Positions 17,722 to 26,402 are shown, numbered from the stretch's first letter. The stretch: DNA of 41,473 nucleotides from Planctomycetota bacterium (GCA_020851075.1 JADZDL010000340.1:1-41473); one strand, 5' to 3'. Made by a program: numbers and translations. The notes: generated by a model from the letters alone, not told the origin.

Positions 17722-20103
17722 ATGGGCAACTTGACCGCCACCAACGACTCCGCCGACGCCGCCCCGGGCACCGCGAACCTGGCCCTCCAGCCCCTGTTGT
17801 TGGCCCAGGCCCGCCGCCTGCGAACGCGCTATCTGTCGCACGGGCTTGGCCTCTCGCTGCTGCTGCCGACCGCGGCCCTGCTGCTGTTCTTCCTGCTCGA
17901 CCACACGCTGCGGTTGCCGCTGCCGATCCGCTTGCTGCACACGGCCGTCACGGTCGGGCTGCTGGCCTACGCGCTCGCGCGCTTCGTGCGTTATCCGCTG
18001 TCGCGTGCGTTCGCCGAGCTCGACATGGCGCAACTGCTCGAGCGCCGCTTCCCCGAACTGCACCAGCGGCTCGTGTCCACCGTGCAGCTGCAGGCAATCG
18101 ACCCGGCCGACCTGCGCAACCAGTCGCGGCCGATGATCGACCAGCTGCTGCGCGAAACGAACGCCGCGGTGGCCTCCCTGCCGCTGTCGGCTTTGTTTGA
18201 CCCCACCCGGACCCGGCGCGTCTTTGCGGGCGCCGCGGGCCTGCTGTCGATCTTCGTCGGCTTTGGCATGCTGGCCCCCGCGACCTTGCAGGCCTTCCTG
18301 CTGCGACAGCTGGGGTTTGCCGCCGAGTACCCGCGCGCGACGACCCTGCGCCTCGAGGTGCCGCCCGCCGGCCCCGACGTGCAGCGCACCGACCGCGACG
18401 GCGTCACCGAACTGATCCTGCCGGCCGGCGCCGACCTGCACGTTTCCGTGCTCGCCGAGGGCGCCGTGCCGAAGGAAGCGTTCCTCGACGTCGAACCCAT
18501 CGCGGAGGAGCGCGAATCGACGGCGCCCCCCACCAAGGGCAACCCGGCCAATGGCACGCCAGCGCGCAACCTGCCAATGGGCCGCAGCATCGCGATGTCG
18601 CCGCGGCCGGGCGATCGTTTCCGCCACGTGTTCCGCAGGCTGTCGGGCTCCTTCACGTTCCACGCCCGCGGGGGCGACGATGAGTATGGCGATCGCGTCG
18701 TGATCGTGCACACCGTGCACCCACCGCAGGTCGCCAACATTCGCGCCAGCATCGTGCCCCCCGCCTACACCGGCATTGCCGTGCAGGAACAAACCGGCGG
18801 CGCCATCGAAGCGCTCGGCGGCAGCACGGTCGAGATCTCGGTTTCGACCACCGCCGCCGTCCGCGAGGCGACGATGGTCTTCCTCGAAAGTGGTCGCCGA
18901 CTGGTTCTGGAGCCGCGGGACATCCAGGACGACAGCGGCACCTCGCTCGTGCACCGCGGCACGTTTGCGCTGGAGACTGCGGACCGCTACCAGATCGAAC
19001 TCGTCAGCAACTCCGGCCTGCGCAACCCAAACCCAGGCACCTACCCGATCGTGGTCCAACAGGACTATGCGCCCGTGGGCCGCTGGCTCCTGCCCGACGA
19101 CGAGTCCACGCTGCTGCTGCCGACGGCGCTGCTTTGTGTGCGCCTCGACGCACGCGACGACTTCGGCCTCGCCTCGATCGAACTCAATATCGAGCACTCG
19201 GGCGGGAGCTCGTTGCAGAAAGAACTGCTGCCCAGCTCGCCTTCGCCGCAGAAGGTGCTCGTGCTCACACAGCTCTACGAAGTGAGCACGTTGCTCACGG
19301 GCGCGCGCAGTGAGCACGACGGTCTGTCGCTGCAACTCAAACTGCGCGACAACAAACAGCCCGCTCCAGGCACCGCCGAGCCACCGCACCGCATCGTCCA
19401 GATCGTCGACGCCCCACAACTCGCGGAAGCGATTGCCAAGGCGTTCCGCAACCTGCGCGAGGAGACCACGCAGGCGCTCGATGTGCAGACCGACCGCCGC
19501 GGCAAACTCGACGACCTGCTCGCCAAGGGGCTCGCCCAGACTTCGGAACTCGCCCAGGTCCTGACCAACATCGAAGTCGGCCAGAACCGCGTTCTGAGCA
19601 GCTGCGATCGCATCCACCGCGGCCTCATGCGCGCGTTCGACGTGCACCTCTGGAACCGGCTGGAGACCAGCCAACACGCCGCCCAGGTGCTCGACCTCTA
19701 CCGCCAGTTCAGCGACCAGCTGCAAGAACCGGTGTCGCTCGCGCCGGCGTTCTACCGCGACCTCAGCCAGCGCCGCGCCGCCGGCACCCTCGGCGCGATG
19801 GAGACGACCCTCGATCCGATCCTGTCGATGATCAGCCTCGCCGACGAACTCGTCACAACGGCGATCCCGCAGACCGCCAGGTTGCTCGCAACCGCGCAGG
19901 TCGCCCGACCAGGCAGCGAACTCACACAGGCGCTGCAACAAGCGGCGCAGCAGCAACAACACATCCAGGAGTCGCTGCAGCAGCTGTTGCTGCGACTCGA
20001 AGAGTGGAACGACTACCAGGACCTCATCCAGGAAGCTCGCGCCCTGCGCGATCGCCAACGCGATCTGCAAGGCCGCACCGAGGACGCCAAAGGCAAGAAA
20101 TGA
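17722..20103 (+). CDS. DUF4175-like membrane protein with large periplasmic region
   Basis: 793 residues. Two adjacent helices lie at about 41-61 and 68-88 and a third at about 168-193, followed by some 600 residues predicted to be periplasmic with beta-rich segments (ANIRASIVPPAYTGIAV is a typical strand-Pro-Pro-x-Tyr-Thr-Gly motif of DUF4175-like proteins). The last 250 residues are helical and Gln/Leu-rich. The stop overlaps the next ATG (ATGA), so it should be translationally coupled to the long coiled-coil protein. DUF4175-like proteins beside MoxR/VWA genes and Gln-rich coiled coils are a recurring planctomycete pattern, but no function is established. The family name is assigned from architecture and motif, not a profile search. 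Confidence 0.7.
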   Translation: MGNLTATNDSADAAPGTANLALQPLLLAQARRLRTRYLSHGLGLSLLLPTAALLLFFLLDHTLRLPLPIRLLHTAVTVGLLAYALARFVRYPLSRAFAELDMAQLLERRFPELHQRLVSTVQLQAIDPADLRNQSRPMIDQLLRETNAAVASLPLSALFDPTRTRRVFAGAAGLLSIFVGFGMLAPATLQAFLLRQLGFAAEYPRATTLRLEVPPAGPDVQRTDRDGVTELILPAGADLHVSVLAEGAVPKEAFLDVEPIAEERESTAPPTKGNPANGTPARNLPMGRSIAMSPRPGDRFRHVFRRLSGSFTFHARGGDDEYGDRVVIVHTVHPPQVANIRASIVPPAYTGIAVQEQTGGAIEALGGSTVEISVSTTAAVREATMVFLESGRRLVLEPRDIQDDSGTSLVHRGTFALETADRYQIELVSNSGLRNPNPGTYPIVVQQDYAPVGRWLLPDDESTLLLPTALLCVRLDARDDFGLASIELNIEHSGGSSLQKELLPSSPSPQKVLVLTQLYEVSTLLTGARSEHDGLSLQLKLRDNKQPAPGTAEPPHRIVQIVDAPQLAEAIAKAFRNLREETTQALDVQTDRRGKLDDLLAKGLAQTSELAQVLTNIEVGQNRVLSSCDRIHRGLMRAFDVHLWNRLETSQHAAQVLDLYRQFSDQLQEPVSLAPAFYRDLSQRRAAGTLGAMETTLDPILSMISLADELVTTAIPQTARLLATAQVARPGSELTQALQQAAQQQQHIQESLQQLLLRLEEWNDYQDLIQEARALRDRQRDLQGRTEDAKGKK

Positions 20104-22985
20104 ACGCGCCACGCAACCTGTTCGCCGCGAGCCTGCTCGGGCTCGGTATCGCCTCCTTGGGCAGCTCCCTCCTGGCTCAAGTGCCGCAGGAACCGACCGT
20201 GCCGCAGGAGACGATCGAGCGCCTCCGTCGCGACCAGGACGAGATCCTGCGCAAGGCCGAACGCCTGAAGGCCCTCATGGAACGGCTGCAAGGCCGCTAC
20301 GAACGCGAGCACAAGGAGGAGGCCAAACTGCTGCAGGAGGGCCTTTTGCACCTCGATCGCACGGGCATCCTGCGCGACGTCGCCGGCATTCGCGATGACC
20401 TCGCCGCCACCGCGTTCAGCGAGGCCTTGCGCAAGCAACGGGTGGTCGTCGACGAACTGGAGCGCCTGCTCAACATCCTGCTCGAACGGAAGTCCGGCGA
20501 GATCCTCGACCAGCAGAGCAAGGCCACCGCGGCGCAGGCGAAGACCGCACGCGAACTCGCCCAGCGCCAAAAAGAGCTGCAGCAAGACACCGCCGAACTC
20601 TTGAAGACCGAGCCCACCGCTGAAGAACAGGCGCTGCTCGACCAGCTGAAGGAACTGCAACAGAAGCAGGCCACCGAAGCGCGTGAGAATGCCCAACAGG
20701 CCGGCACCCGCCGTCCGTTCCTCGAAAATGCCCTGCAGCGCGTGCAGGAGTTGCTGCGCCAGCAGGAGAAGTTCGAGCAGGGGCTCGCCGACGAAGCCGC
20801 CGGCCGCACCGCGCAGAATCGGGCCCAGCAGTTTGACCTCGGCAGCCTCGCGCAGCGCAACCGCGAACTCGCGAGCCAACTGCGCGGGGAAGCGAAGCAG
20901 GACGAACTGCGCAAGGCCGCCGAAGCACTCGCCAAAGAAGCCCAAGGTTCGGACCAGCAGGCCCTGCAGCAGGCCATGGATCAACTTGAGGCCATGACCC
21001 AGAACGCGCCGAAACTACCCGGCGGCACTGAAGGACCGGCGCGCGACCCCAAGTGGGACGCCCTTCGCGACCAGCTGCAGAAAGCTCCGTCGGGCGCCAC
21101 GCCTGCCGAACGGGCCGAACTGCAGAAGATTGCCGAGGCGGCGACCGCGCTCGCCGAGCAGCGCAAGCAGGAAGCCGCGGCGCGCAATGCTGCCGACGCA
21201 AAGCGCCTGCAGGACGAGGCGCAGAAGCTTGCCGAACGCCTGCAGAAGGGCGAAGCACCGGCGAACCAGGCGGAATCCGCCAGCAAGACCCTCGGCGAAG
21301 CCGGCAAGAAGCTGGAGGAAGCCCAAAAGGCGAGCCAGGAGGGCAATCTGGCCGAAGCGCAGCGCAAGGTCGACCAGGCGCTGGCCGCGATCGAACAGGC
21401 TCGCCAGCAGGATGCAAAACAGCATCCCGATGCCGAACAACAGGCCGGCGCGATGGCGGCAGAGTCCGCGGCCACCGCGCAGGAACTCCAGAACGCCCCC
21501 AGCGCGGAGGCGGCCGAACGCAGCGCCAGCGACCAGCTTCGCGCCGCCGAACAGGCCCAGCGCCAAGCCGAGCAGAAGGTGAGCAAGGCCCGCGATGCTG
21601 GCCAGAAGCCCGCCGCCCAGGCCGAAGCCAAGGCTTCTCGCGAGCAACTCGAGAAGGCCCGCGACACGCTGGAGAAGGCCCTGGCGAGCGCCACGCAGGA
21701 TCGCAGCGAGGACCTGCAGGCGGCCGCCGAACGTCAGCAGGAGTTGGCGCAGCAGACCGCCCAGCAGAAGCAGAACTTGCAGCAGGCCGCCCAGAGCGGC
21801 AAGATCACCCCGGAGCAGGCCAAAGCCGCCTCCGAACAGCTCGACGCCGCGCAGCAGAGCATGCAGCAGGCCAGTGACCAGCTCCAGAAGGGCCAGCAGT
21901 CCAGCGCCAGCCAGAAGCAACAGCAGGCCGCGCAGGCCCTGCAGAAGGCCGGCGAGAAGTTGCAGGAGAACAAGGCCACCAGCGAACAGCAGAAGCAGGA
22001 CCTCAAGGCCGAGGCCAAGAAGCAGGAAGAGCTCGCCGAGGACATCGTGAAGCTCGCCGAGGAGCTGAAGAAGCGCGACAACAAGGCGGCCCAGCAGGCC
22101 GTCGAAGACGCGGCGGACGCGGCCCGCAAGGCCAAACGCGCCATGGAACAAGGCGACACCGAAGAGACCCAGCAGCAGCAGGACGAAGCCCGCCAGAAGC
22201 TGGAAGAAGCCCAGAAGGAGCTGGAAGAGGAGGCTGATCGATATCAGGACCTGCGCCAGGAAGAACTGCTCTTCAAGATGAAGGAGGAGCTGACCACGTT
22301 CCTCGAACGCCAACGCCCGATCACCGCGCAGACCCTCGAAGCCCAGGCGCAGAAGGAGGCCCTGTCGCGCCCGGCCCGCAAGAAGCTGAACCAGCTCAGT
22401 GAAGAAGAGAACGAGCTGGCCGGCAAGATCGAGTTCCTGGTCAATGCGCTCTCGGAAGAGGGCAACCTCGTCTACCAGATGGTGCTGCGCGCCAACCTCG
22501 AAGACCTGCGCGAAGTTTCGCGCCGCCTCGGCGGCCGTTCGCCGGACCCGAGCCGCTTCACCACGCTGATGCAGCAGGACGTCGAACGGCGTTCGCAGGA
22601 TCTGCTCGAAGCCCTCGAAAACGAGCGCAAACGTCGTGAGCAGGAAAAGAAGGACAAGCAGCAGCAGAAGGAACAGGGTCAGAACAAGTTCAACCCGCAG
22701 CGCGAGAAGCTCGTCGGACTCATCGCCGAACTCGAGATGTTGAAGCGCCTGCAACAGGACACCGGCCGCGCCACCGAGGACCAGCGGGTCCTCATCGAGT
22801 CCCGCGGCGACGAGACGATCACCGAGACCGAAGTCGCCTTGGTCGAACGCCTGTCGCACCGCCACGCCGAGATCAGCAAGATTTTTGCCCAGATCAAGGC
22901 TGGTATCGAAGAGACCCTTGGCGCCATGAATGGCGAAGAAGGCCACGACGAGACCAACCCCGGCGGTGAGAAGAAGGGCAAATGA
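20100..22985 (+). CDS. very long secreted Ala/Gln/Glu/Lys-rich coiled-coil protein
   Basis: 961 residues. A signal sequence covers about residues 1-27 (LFAASLLGLGIASLGSSLLAQ), so it is exported. Almost all of the rest is heptad-like helix rich in Ala, Gln, Glu, Lys and Leu (for example ELQQKQATEARENAQQAG), with very few aromatic residues and no globular catalytic domain. Some 700 residues of continuous coiled coil could span of the order of 100 nm, enough to cross a wide periplasm. The C-terminal 150 residues look more ordered and charged (RRLGGRSPDPSRFTTLMQ). The start and the stop overlap neighbouring genes by 4 nt (ATGA), so it is the middle member of a tightly coupled trio. Function unknown; a structural or tethering role is an inference. 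Confidence 0.82.
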   Translation: MNAPRNLFAASLLGLGIASLGSSLLAQVPQEPTVPQETIERLRRDQDEILRKAERLKALMERLQGRYEREHKEEAKLLQEGLLHLDRTGILRDVAGIRDDLAATAFSEALRKQRVVVDELERLLNILLERKSGEILDQQSKATAAQAKTARELAQRQKELQQDTAELLKTEPTAEEQALLDQLKELQQKQATEARENAQQAGTRRPFLENALQRVQELLRQQEKFEQGLADEAAGRTAQNRAQQFDLGSLAQRNRELASQLRGEAKQDELRKAAEALAKEAQGSDQQALQQAMDQLEAMTQNAPKLPGGTEGPARDPKWDALRDQLQKAPSGATPAERAELQKIAEAATALAEQRKQEAAARNAADAKRLQDEAQKLAERLQKGEAPANQAESASKTLGEAGKKLEEAQKASQEGNLAEAQRKVDQALAAIEQARQQDAKQHPDAEQQAGAMAAESAATAQELQNAPSAEAAERSASDQLRAAEQAQRQAEQKVSKARDAGQKPAAQAEAKASREQLEKARDTLEKALASATQDRSEDLQAAAERQQELAQQTAQQKQNLQQAAQSGKITPEQAKAASEQLDAAQQSMQQASDQLQKGQQSSASQKQQQAAQALQKAGEKLQENKATSEQQKQDLKAEAKKQEELAEDIVKLAEELKKRDNKAAQQAVEDAADAARKAKRAMEQGDTEETQQQQDEARQKLEEAQKELEEEADRYQDLRQEELLFKMKEELTTFLERQRPITAQTLEAQAQKEALSRPARKKLNQLSEEENELAGKIEFLVNALSEEGNLVYQMVLRANLEDLREVSRRLGGRSPDPSRFTTLMQQDVERRSQDLLEALENERKRREQEKKDKQQQKEQGQNKFNPQREKLVGLIAELEMLKRLQQDTGRATEDQRVLIESRGDETITETEVALVERLSHRHAEISKIFAQIKAGIEETLGAMNGEEGHDETNPGGEKKGK

Positions 22986-23779
22986 GGGCAACCACCATGA
23001 ACCACCTGCAACCCACTGCGCCGCGCTCCCTTCGCCTCGGGCTCCTGTTCGCATTCCTATGCCCGCTGCTGCCCGTGCAGCGGCTCGCGGCCCAGGAACC
23101 CGATACCGCGCGCGAGATCCAGGATCTCGCCAAACGCATCGACGACCAGTTGAAGGAGATCGACCAGCTGCTGCTCGATTCCGGCAAGAAGAACCAGGCG
23201 CGCGAGAAGCCCAAGGCGATGCTCCAGCAGTCCGTGGAGCGCAGCCGCGAGGTCGCGACGGGCATCGAAGAGCTCATCACGAAGCTCAACGAGATGAAGA
23301 ACCAGAGCAGCAGCCAGAGCGAGTCCGAGGGCCAGAAGCCTGAGGATCAGCAGGAACAGAAGCCTGGGCAACAGTCGCAGAAGGGCCAACAGCAGCGGCG
23401 CGAGAACCAGAACCCGGACTTCGTGCAGCAGCCCAAGGAACCGGGCCAGGGCCAGGAGCAGCAGCAAGGCCAGGAACAGGGCCAGCAACCCAAGCCCCAA
23501 CCCGGCGGCCAGCAACAGACGCCCCAAGGCCAGCAACCCCAGGATGGCCAGGAACAGAAGACGCAGGGCGAGAACCGGCAGGGCAACCAACCCCCGCCCA
23601 GCGAAATTGGCCCCGGCAATCCCGGTCAGGGCAGTGAGTCCTGGGGTGAGCTGCAGGGGTACACGAACTTCCTGAAGAACCGCGGCTCGACACCAAAGGT
23701 GCCGGAGAAGTACCGCAAGTACTGGGAAGCCCACCTGAAGAGCAAGCAGGGCACTTCCTCGACGGGCGGCGGCAAGTAG
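22982..23779 (+). CDS. secreted Gln/Gly/Pro-rich low-complexity protein, last gene of the operon
   Basis: 265 residues; ATG 22982 overlaps the previous stop, with ATG 22997 as an alternative start. A signal sequence (LGLLFAFLCPLLPVQRLAAQ) is followed by a short coiled coil (about 40-105), then about 105 residues of low-complexity Gln/Gly/Pro (QGQEQGQQPKPQPGGQQQ style), probably disordered. The C-terminal 45 residues are ordered again and contain SWGEL...VPEKYRKYWEAHLKS. I recall a comparable WGxL...P..Y...Y...L ending in planctomycete proteins next to DUF4175/VWA genes, which suggests a conserved C-terminal docking motif on a variable linker. Function unknown. Confidence 0.78.
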   Translation: MRATTMNHLQPTAPRSLRLGLLFAFLCPLLPVQRLAAQEPDTAREIQDLAKRIDDQLKEIDQLLLDSGKKNQAREKPKAMLQQSVERSREVATGIEELITKLNEMKNQSSSQSESEGQKPEDQQEQKPGQQSQKGQQQRRENQNPDFVQQPKEPGQGQEQQQGQEQGQQPKPQPGGQQQTPQGQQPQDGQEQKTQGENRQGNQPPPSEIGPGNPGQGSESWGELQGYTNFLKNRGSTPKVPEKYRKYWEAHLKSKQGTSSTGGGK

Positions 23780-23825
23780 CCCGTCCCAGGCCGTTACCAG
23801 GGCTTCGCGGCCGGGTACGCCCTGC

Positions 23826-24233
23826 ATGCCTCGCCCACCACTCGCGCGCCATTGCGGCGCGCTCGGTCTGTTGCTCCTTGGGGCGTGCAGCAGCGGCCCC
23901 CGTCCTGAAGCAAGGCCATGGGCCGGCAGCTACGAGTGGTTCAGCACCTTTGGCGACGGACGACTCGACCTGCTTGTGGACGGGACCTACCGCCTCTCCA
24001 TGCCCGCCCGCGAGGAAGACGGCGCACGATGGGAACTGCGCGGGAGTTGGCGTGTAGACCACACCATTGCGACTCTCGACCTCTCACAGCCCGATAGGTG
24101 CGGCTTCGCAGACCACCAGTCGGACCTCCCACCGTTCCTCGCGTCCTGCAGTTCGCTCCTGGCCATACTGCACCAAGGTAGCGCCCAGTTCTTGGGAACC
24201 GACGGGGTGATCGACCTCAACCAGGGTTTCTGA
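23826..24233 (+). CDS. small hypothetical lipoprotein
   Basis: 135 residues with a lipoprotein signal: basic start (MPRPPLARH), hydrophobic core, then lipobox LLGAC at about residues 17-21. The mature part is beta-rich and opens with a WAGSYEWFSTFGDGRLDLLVDGTYRLSM stretch, reminiscent of small lipocalin-like or copper-resistance NlpE-like barrels, but I cannot assign a family. Two or three Cys remain in the mature chain. It converges with the thioredoxin-fold gene, with only 9 nt between the stops, and lies 46 nt after the MoxR operon, so it could be read through from it. Confidence 0.6.
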   Translation: MPRPPLARHCGALGLLLLGACSSGPRPEARPWAGSYEWFSTFGDGRLDLLVDGTYRLSMPAREEDGARWELRGSWRVDHTIATLDLSQPDRCGFADHQSDLPPFLASCSSLLAILHQGSAQFLGTDGVIDLNQGF

Positions 24234-24242
24234 GCACCGCGG

Positions 24243-25184
24243 CTACTTGCCAGCCTTTAGTTTCTCGAGCTTCTGCTCGAAGCCGCGCACGAGCTTTTCG
24301 CCCCACTCGGCCCCCGCCGCACTGCGCTCGACTTCCCGGCGCAGCCCTTCGAGGCCGATCGTAAATCCCCTGACATCGGCGGCGGCTTCGCAGTGTTCGA
24401 GGATCACGAACCAGAACCCGCGTGTGACCTCTGGGCTCGGGCGCATACCCTTGCCGAGCATGTCCAGGTAGCGGGCCCCGAGAACGCGGCGTTGCTCCGG
24501 GGAACCGTGCACCGCCAGGATCTCGGCACCGATCTGTAGGTTGAGCAACAACTCGTCGAGCCGGGCGCGCTCCGTGTCGTTCTCCTCCGCGAGCAGCGCG
24601 CGCCGTTTCTGCCCCGCGACGAGGTCCACCTGGCGTTCTTCCAGTTGCGCGATCAGCCATTGGGCGGCGGCGCGCGGTTCCCCCTTCGCGGCACCTGTTC
24701 GCAGCAAGAGCATCTGCTGGGCGCGTTGCCGGTACTTCTCGAATTGCGCCACCGAATGCGGCGACGCGGGGATCTGCACGATCAGCTCGGCATCGGCCGT
24801 GAAGAACGCGAGCCCCGGCAGCGCCGTGATGCCGAACTGCTTGCCGAGCCCTTTGTGCTTTGCCGTGCTCGCATCGGACTCCGGGTGGCAGAACAACACG
24901 ACGTGCCTGGCGAACGTCGCAAAATCAGGATCGGAGAGCGGACCCGCCTCCGTGGTCTTGCAAGGCGTTCAATGATTGACGGTCGTGAAGTAGCCAAACA
25001 GCATCTGCTTCTGCGCCTTCGCGGCGGCCAGCGCGTCGTCCCAATCGGTGCGCCACGGCGCCTTCTGCAGAAACGGCGACGCGAGTTCGGCAGCGAGCAA
25101 CTGCTCCTGCGTGGGCTTCGTGTTGCCGTCCTGAGCCACGGCTACAGCAGCCAGGAGCACGATCGCGGCGAAGGCTCGATGCAT
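24243..25184 (-). CDS. secreted thioredoxin-fold selenoprotein (UxxC), TGA read as selenocysteine
   Basis: Read through one internal TGA, the frame encodes 313 residues. The N-terminus is a signal peptide (MHRAFAAIVLLAAVAVAQDG). Residues 44-71 match the beta-alpha-beta entry of thioredoxin-like proteins (WRTDWDDALAAAKA...MLFGYFTT). Codon 72 is TGA, followed by Thr-Pro-Cys75, so the redox motif would be Sec-x-x-Cys. The fold continues after it: VVLFCH strand (about 95-100), the cis-Pro segment ITALPGLAFF (Pro123) and then a helical C-terminal extension of about 190 residues. Neither half is a sensible protein alone: the first ends at the active site, the second has no start context or redox motif. 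The SECIS-like hairpin is described separately. NCBI uses the product name thioredoxin family (seleno)protein for such families, as I recall. It lies 66 nt after rodA. The alternative is a TGC-to-TGA nonsense mutation or sequencing error. Confidence 0.8.
24932..24952 (-). promoter_or_regulatory. putative bacterial SECIS element
   Basis: In the mRNA the order is CGGAG, GCG, loop GGUC, CGC, bulged U, CUCCG. The 3-bp upper stem closes a GGUC tetraloop and a 5-bp lower stem lies below the bulge, all Watson-Crick. There are 24 nt between the TGA and the first G of the loop. The E. coli fdhF SECIS, as I remember it, also has a GGUC apical loop and a bulged U (on the other arm), with 18 nt between codon and loop. 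Bacterial SECIS elements are read by SelB from within the coding sequence, as would happen here. Confidence 0.7.
24969..24971 (-). other. in-frame TGA, proposed selenocysteine codon 72
   Basis: The only stop in an otherwise open frame from 25184 to 24243. It replaces the first Cys of the CxxC site: His71-TGA-Thr-Pro-Cys75. Of the 23 codons between it and the next possible start (GTG, 24899) about 17 end in G or C, in keeping with coding sequence in this genome. Confidence 0.75.
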
Positions 25185-25250
25185 AGGCCGACAGTGTCCC
25201 CGAAACTCACCGTTTCGGCAGCCCCATTCCTGGAGTCCGGGCAGCGCCGC

Positions 25251-26402
25251 CTAGACGAAGCCGTCGGCAGCCAGGATCGGTTCGCGCCGCGCGCCGATAT
25301 TCAGACACAGGGCGATGCCACGCACGGTCGCCAGCGTCGAACTGCCGCCGTAGCTCACCAGCGGCATCGGCAGCCCCGTCGATGGCACGAGCCAACCGCA
25401 GACCGCGACATGCATCAACGACTGCGCCCCGATCCAGGCGGCGACGCCGACGCAGACGAGGCGGCCAAACCGTTCGCGCGTGCAGGAAGCGAGGTGAAGC
25501 AGCCCGCCAACGAGGCCCGTGACGAGGCCCAGGACGCAGAGACAACCCAACCAGCCCGTTTCCTCGCCCACCACGGCAATCACGTAGTCCTCGCTGCGGT
25601 ACGGCAGGAAGTCGTACCGATTCTGCGGGCCGTCGCCGATGCCAAACCCCGTCATACCCCCGCCGCCAAGCGCGACGAGCGCCTGCCACGGCTGGTAGCC
25701 TGGTCCACGCAGCACCGACCGCACATCGGGGTCATTCAACTTGCTCTCGGTCCAGCTCCAATGCTGCAGGTAGACATCGATGCGTTCGCGCTGGTAACCG
25801 TGCAGGAAGTAGAAGTACCCGAGCACGCCGACGGCCGCCGCTACCAGCACGACGAGCAGGATGCTGCGCGCCTTCGTGCCGGCGGCATAACACATGGCGA
25901 GCAGCACGGGCGCAAAGACGAGCGAACTGCCGAGGTCGGGTTGCCGCAGGATCAAGAACGCCGGCACGCCGGCGACGATCATCGGCACGATGAGCCCATC
26001 GAAGGTGCGCGCCCGCTGCTTGAAGCGCAGCAACGCCGCCAGCGCGATCACCACCGCGAGTTTCGCGAACTCACTCGGCTGGATCGAGAATCCCGGCAGC
26101 GCATACCAGCGGCGCGAGCCGTTCAGTTCCGGCGCGAAGAACGGCAAGCCAAGCAGCGCGAGCACCACCACGCCGTAGATGAGCCACGCGGCCCGCATCA
26201 CGTGCACGTAGTGCGGCAGCAGCACGAAGAAGCCAACCCCCACGCTGCAGAGCAGGAACAACGCCTGGCGGCCCTGCTGCGCGCCAAAGGCCGAGTCGTC
26301 CATCGTCGCGGAACCGATGAAGACGAGGCCCGTGAGCGCCAACGCGAACGTGCACAACAACGGCCAGGGCGCCACGCGGCGCAGGATTGGCAGCGCGCTC
26401 AT
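25251..26402 (-). CDS. rodA: rod-shape peptidoglycan glycosyltransferase RodA (SEDS family)
   Basis: 383 residues from the ATG at 26402, which overlaps the stop of the PBP2 gene (ATGA). This polytopic inner-membrane enzyme polymerises lipid II into glycan strands during cell elongation together with PBP2. SEDS landmarks are NGSRRWYALPGFSIQPSEFAKL near the middle of the N-terminal half, GGGGMTGFGIGDGPQNRYDFLPYRSEDYVIAVVGEE, whose Asp in SEDY aligns with the presumed catalytic Asp of HTDFIFAV in other family members, and PMPLVSYGGSS near the end. The size is slightly above the roughly 370 residues of E. coli RodA. Placement right after mrdA favours RodA over FtsW. Confidence 0.95.
   Translation of the reverse strand: MSALPILRRVAPWPLLCTFALALTGLVFIGSATMDDSAFGAQQGRQALFLLCSVGVGFFVLLPHYVHVMRAAWLIYGVVVLALLGLPFFAPELNGSRRWYALPGFSIQPSEFAKLAVVIALAALLRFKQRARTFDGLIVPMIVAGVPAFLILRQPDLGSSLVFAPVLLAMCYAAGTKARSILLVVLVAAAVGVLGYFYFLHGYQRERIDVYLQHWSWTESKLNDPDVRSVLRGPGYQPWQALVALGGGGMTGFGIGDGPQNRYDFLPYRSEDYVIAVVGEETGWLGCLCVLGLVTGLVGGLLHLASCTRERFGRLVCVGVAAWIGAQSLMHVAVCGWLVPSTGLPMPLVSYGGSSTLATVRGIALCLNIGARREPILAADGFV

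Noticed and set aside
16969..20112. 1047-codon minus-strand open frame
   Set aside because: Antisense to the alpha-toroid and DUF4175-like genes, with low-information composition.
23400..23600. CRISPR-like or minisatellite DNA repeat in the Gln-rich gene
   Set aside because: Repetition reflects CAG/CAA/GGC codons of a low-complexity protein segment; there are no regular spacers.
24243..24899. Independent 218-residue gene starting at GTG 24899
   Set aside because: It would begin inside a beta strand of the thioredoxin fold, lacks the redox motif, and has no ribosome binding site; it is better explained as the part of the selenoprotein gene after the TGA.
24969..24971. Nonsense mutation making a pseudogene
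   Set aside because: A single TGC-to-TGA change is possible and cannot be excluded, but the intact frame on both sides and the SECIS-like hairpin at the right distance make Sec more likely. Kept as the main alternative.
24969..25184. Independent 71-residue secreted peptide
   Set aside because: It ends exactly at the active-site position of a thioredoxin fold whose remainder follows in frame.
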